Assembly (NCBI GenBank): GCA_037447605.1
Contig: CM074811.1
Coordinates: forward strand, 1,670,961 to 1,734,960
DNA: 64,000 nucleotides
Direction of reading: 5' to 3'
DNA from: Zygnema circumcarinatum
Taxonomy: Eukaryota > Streptophyta > Zygnematophyceae > Zygnematales > Zygnemataceae
Position 1 is the stretch's first letter. Each line of letters begins with the position of its first letter. A program made the translations under genes and the position numbers. Below the pieces are notes generated by a model that ran no database searches, had not been told where the DNA came from, and saw only the letters and a program-made list of their open reading frames with translations. Below, piece by piece: positions 60,349 through 64,000 of this stretch.

Positions 60349-60510
60349 GGCTCCCATCCCTCGCCTACCTCGTGCTCAACCCCCCTGGCCGCGGGCGCCT
60401 CTTTTTACGGCGGGCCGTTTGAAAAACTTTTGAGTTTCCGGCGCGGTACTTGAGGGGAGAGAGCGGAGAAAGAGAGGGAGAAGGGAGGAAGGGACGGAGG
60501 GAGGGCAGTC
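60349..60510. promoter_or_regulatory. Short divergent promoter, sideroflexin / PheRS-beta
   Basis: Only 162 bases separate the two start codons, which are transcribed in opposite directions. The part toward PheRS-beta is GA-rich (60450-60510, plus strand). No TATA box was seen. Both 5' leaders must be very short or overlap. Confidence 0.7.
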
Positions 60511-63500
60511 ATGCCCACTGTGAGCTTGGGGCGAGACCGCCTCTTCCACGCTCTGGGCCACACATATAGTCAGTGACTCTCTTTACCTTCTTCCTTTGCA
60601 GCAATGCAGGTGGGGGGGCATGTTGCGGGAGGGGGGATTTTGGATCAGGATGGCTGGCATCAACTTCCGGTGTGGTCCACTGCTCGCGTCTTGGTGATAA
60701 TTCATAGCAGAATGGAGTGCTGCAGGCGGTGTTAGGGGCGGAGGGTTCTTGGGGCTTAGTCGCATTCCATTTCCCGTTGTGGAAGGTTCAGAATAGGGGA
60801 GCTGTATGTCATGCAGAACTTGTTCGTTAAGAAGCTGCCCTGCAGTGAGTGTCTTATTTATTTCAATCATTTCGGTGCAGCAATCGCTGAATATAACCAC
60901 GAGTTTTTTGCTCAAAAGCAACATTAATAACTAAGGAGGCCGTGGTTTTGGCAAGGAAGATTTTTTGTCCTGCCGCGTGATTAATTTTGAGGTTTTCGCT
61001 AGTTGGTGACTGCAGCTGACTACGCTCACTCCTGAATTGCGTACTAAAGCTTTTAAAGCCACATGCTTGTTTTACTCGTGTTGCTATCGTTAGACCTTGC
61101 CGCTACAATTCCAGAAATAATAGCACTTTCAGTTCAATAACAGCACTTCGCTGGAATCGGCCACCTCAATCCTTACTCACATAGCACTCATAGTCGACCC
61201 TTTTGGAATCTGCTTTGCCGTTGTATGCACCTTGACTAAGTTGTGGCTCTTGGGCTGGACAGCTGAGGAGGAATTCGATGAACTATGTTTTGAGTTCGGC
61301 ATCGAGCTTGACGATGTGGTTAGTAGTTTGGGGCCCTTTGGTTGGCCTTCTCCTTTGTTCCAAATTCCTCAATGGCTGGTCCACTTGCATGGTTCAAAAC
61401 GGCAATGCTTAAAAGGAACACATTGTTTTCCCCTGATGCTTCAATGCCCATCATTCCATCCTTCCTCGACCATTGTGGTTACTTGCATATTCGACAGTGA
61501 AAAAAACCGCATACTTCAAGCCAAACCTTCCGCTAGAAGCCAACTGAAGCCCTTGGTGGAAAAGAAATGCCAACTTTATGGATCAAGTTCCTGATAATAT
61601 CAATTCTCTTTCGGGGTTTATCTCGTTTAGTTTTTCTTACTTGAGGGCTTTCTGGACGAATAGTGGACGCGAATTGCCATTTTCTGGTAAATAGCATCTT
61701 GTAAAGAGCGTGACTAGAAGTGCGCTCGTCTTTTGGGGAACTAGATTTTAGCAATCAGAAAGCAATTATGAACGTCGAAAGGGTGAATTAGTGTCAAGGG
61801 CCGTATTTTACAGAGATGCTGCCAATGTTGCCACATAGGTTGATTGATGAATGCCCACGTGGCAGCCTCCTACTTTATGGGTGGCCTTCATCTTGGGTGT
61901 TGGAATGCATAATGCATGAACCTTATGGAGCCCTAACCTTAACCTTACCTTGGGAAACCGTGGGCTTTGCAGACAACAGAGCAGGCAATTATTCGGAAGG
62001 AAAAACATTTGAAAGAGGAAGCAGCTCACGATGAAGAAGTCATTTATAAGATCGAGGTGCCAGCCAACAGGTACGTCCTGCTTGGTGCGAGAAAAACCAC
62101 GGATAAGCCCTTACTTGCTTAAAGCAACCTTGCCGGGGAAGTCCCTTTCGTAAGGGAGATGGTGTTTTGCCTAATTGAGGTTAGCAGTGTTTCACTCGGA
62201 ATGAAGAACGAATAATTGAGATTCGTTGAGTAAACATGAAACGGTGACTGGCAGAGTTATGAATCTTCAAAGGTATGAGTGACAATCGAACCCAGTTTGA
62301 TAGCAAACGAATAATAGTGAATGACCAAACTAAACAAACATTGCTTGTTTCAACGACATTCATGAGCTCGGAAGGAACCGGCGCTCGGCGCATTGGTTGG
62401 GAGACTGATGTGCACCTTAGCTGCATCGTAACACTAGAGAATGGTTTATTTTTCAAGTAATTGCAAGTGATGGAGAACTGGGGCTTGGCTCAGATACGAC
62501 CTGCTCTGTTTGGAAGGCCTCGCTCGTGCCTTGCGAATTTTCCTCGGGGAGGAGCAGGTCCCTGTGTTCCGCCTGGCAGACATGGAAGGGAAGGCTCCCC
62601 TGTGCATCACCGTTGCCCCCGAGGTACCTTATCTGCAATGTAGATTCAGTTTGTTTTGTTCATGGTACAGAAAGATCAGGCAAATGAAAGCGTGTTAACA
62701 CTGTTACTGCTTTGCCAAAAGGCCCTTTGGCCTGAGCTGCGGTACAGATAGCAGGATCTGCCAACGAAACCCAGTAGTGTTGTTGAGTGTAAAGCGGCTT
62801 CTCCCCTCCTTGGTGAAGGCACTTTCCTGTAATTGTAAAGAGCACTGTGGTTGACTGTTCGGTGGAGGGGAAAAACAGACACTCTTGGTGCGGCCCTTTG
62901 TCGTGTGTGCTGTCCTGCGTGGAGTGACCTTCGACCAGGCGCGCTATAGCAGCTTCATTGACCTCCAGGACCGCCTGCACCAAAACCTTTGCCGGTGCCT
63001 TGCTTTCCCTCCCTCCTTAAAGACTCACCTCACTTTGAACCTGGCCAGGGCATGAAGGCTGCTTCATGGCTGCTTCGTGCTGACACTGGGTTTCTCCCCG
63101 CTGAGTTATGAAATTTAGACCATCAAGCTGTGTTTGGCATGCATGCAGTCGGCTTGCTTGTGAACCACCTGCCATCGCTTGCTTCTATGCTTTCGGAGGA
63201 AATCATGGCTTGCTTGGATGCGGCTAACCTGCTGGGCACATTGGGGTTGATGCGATGCAGGCGGCGCTCAATAGTGGCCATTGGGACGCATGACCTGGAT
63301 ACATTGGAGGGCCCATTTACATATGAGGTCAGATTGCACTCGTGTTACTCGTCCTGTGTGTCAGGGAACACTTTGTGGTGCTCATATTGTGAAGTCAGCA
63401 GAGAGAATGTGGTTGAGAAGATGAGTCTTAACTGTCAAATAGTACAGGTACAGAGTTCCTCAATTTTCATGAAGAAGTTGATGGTCCTGGGGTTCAGTTA

Positions 63501-63975
63501 CGTCATGTGATATAGCCTGTGAAGTGGCTGCATGATCGAGCATGCCGCCTGGAGTTTCATGCAATCTGGCATGAACCACTAATTGGGCAAGAATTTGACT
63601 GAACTCCAGCTTGGGTTGTTTCCGGAAATGGTACTCATTCACATTGGGGAGTACATAAAATTATTTTTAGTTCTTGTCCAGTTGCTGTCAGGCTCAGTTT
63701 CCCTTGGTCCTACGAGACATGTTCCATTTCGATTGCAGTCTATGTTGAGTGGTTCATTTTTTACCATGAACAAGAACACTCTTATTCTAGGAAAAAAAAA
63801 AAAAGGTTCTACTAACGATCTCGCTCGTGGCAAGGCTTGCTCGTTAGAGAATGATGGCAGTGAAGGTTGAGGTGTGCATGATGCCATAGAGTGGAAAATG
63901 GAATGAAAGCTGGATCTGCTGTGTTTCTTGCAGGCACTGCCACCCACAGAAATCAAATTTGTTCCCCTAAAGCAG
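60511..63975 (+). CDS. Phenylalanine--tRNA ligase beta subunit, cytosolic (5' part)
   Basis: The beta subunit pairs with alpha to charge tRNA-Phe in the cytosol. Exons: 60511-60568, 61263-61318, 61973-62070, 62494-62623, 62879-62994, 63261-63327, 63934-63975. All phases agree, and the last ends at a GTGTGT donor, so the gene continues past the window. The protein begins [20 protein letters not shown], then [112 protein letters not shown] and [13 protein letters not shown]. This is the conserved eukaryotic/archaeal-type PheRS beta N-terminus (B1 and B3/4 editing region). Only the first 188 or so residues are here. The start was fixed by its fit to the family and the short 58-base first exon. 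Confidence 0.95.
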
Positions 63976-64000
63976 GTGTGTCTCTTTGCCTTTCAGAATG

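Overview
This is a stretch of plant nuclear genome. The genes are split by many short GT-AG introns. One gene encodes a plant-type membrane protein family (DUF7953-like), and the flanks hold Copia-type LTR elements with an initiator-Met-tRNA primer site and Mutator-like DNA elements with a CDRG-type (FAR1-like) transposase fragment. A near full-length Integrator subunit 1 gene and the style of the mobile elements suggest a seedless plant or streptophyte relative (bryophyte, lycophyte or fern) rather than a flowering plant. That placement is inference. No rRNA gene, bacterial operon or CRISPR array is present.

Layout. 0-8.6 kb is a transposon graveyard: an LTR end with primer-binding site joined to a reverse-transcriptase fragment, an inverted Copia gag piece, a forward Copia pol remnant, an LTR, a Mutator-like terminal arm with a transposase fragment, and clusters of short palindromes. 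8.67-29.82 kb (minus) is Integrator complex subunit 1 (INTS1) in more than twenty exons. 30.27-32.52 kb (plus) is a signal-peptide, single-pass membrane protein. 33.06-34.19 kb holds a long-armed foldback element with a 160-bp MITE nested in it and a second copy of that MITE next to it. 35.38-38.85 kb (plus) is a conserved uncharacterised ATP-grasp-like protein in eight exons. 41.26-44.36 kb (minus) is a class IV PLP aminotransferase. 44.92-48.96 kb is a 2-kb sequence present twice on either side of a 10-N gap, most likely an assembly artefact. 48.78-57.47 kb (plus) is the histone H3 kinase haspin with a long repeat-bearing N-terminal region. 58.38-60.35 kb (minus) is a sideroflexin. 60.51 kb to the window end (plus) is the start of the cytosolic phenylalanyl-tRNA synthetase beta subunit.

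The genes are unrelated housekeeping functions: snRNA 3'-end processing and transcription attenuation, mitotic chromatin phosphorylation, mitochondrial carrier, translation, and folate or D-amino-acid metabolism. There is no pathway cluster. Two pairs are head-to-head with short intergenic regions (sideroflexin/PheRS-beta, 162 bp between start codons; INTS1/DUF7953-like, about 450 bp), so shared promoters are likely. Exon joins were worked out by reading-frame and phase consistency plus recalled family patterns. Where phase could not be closed this is stated.
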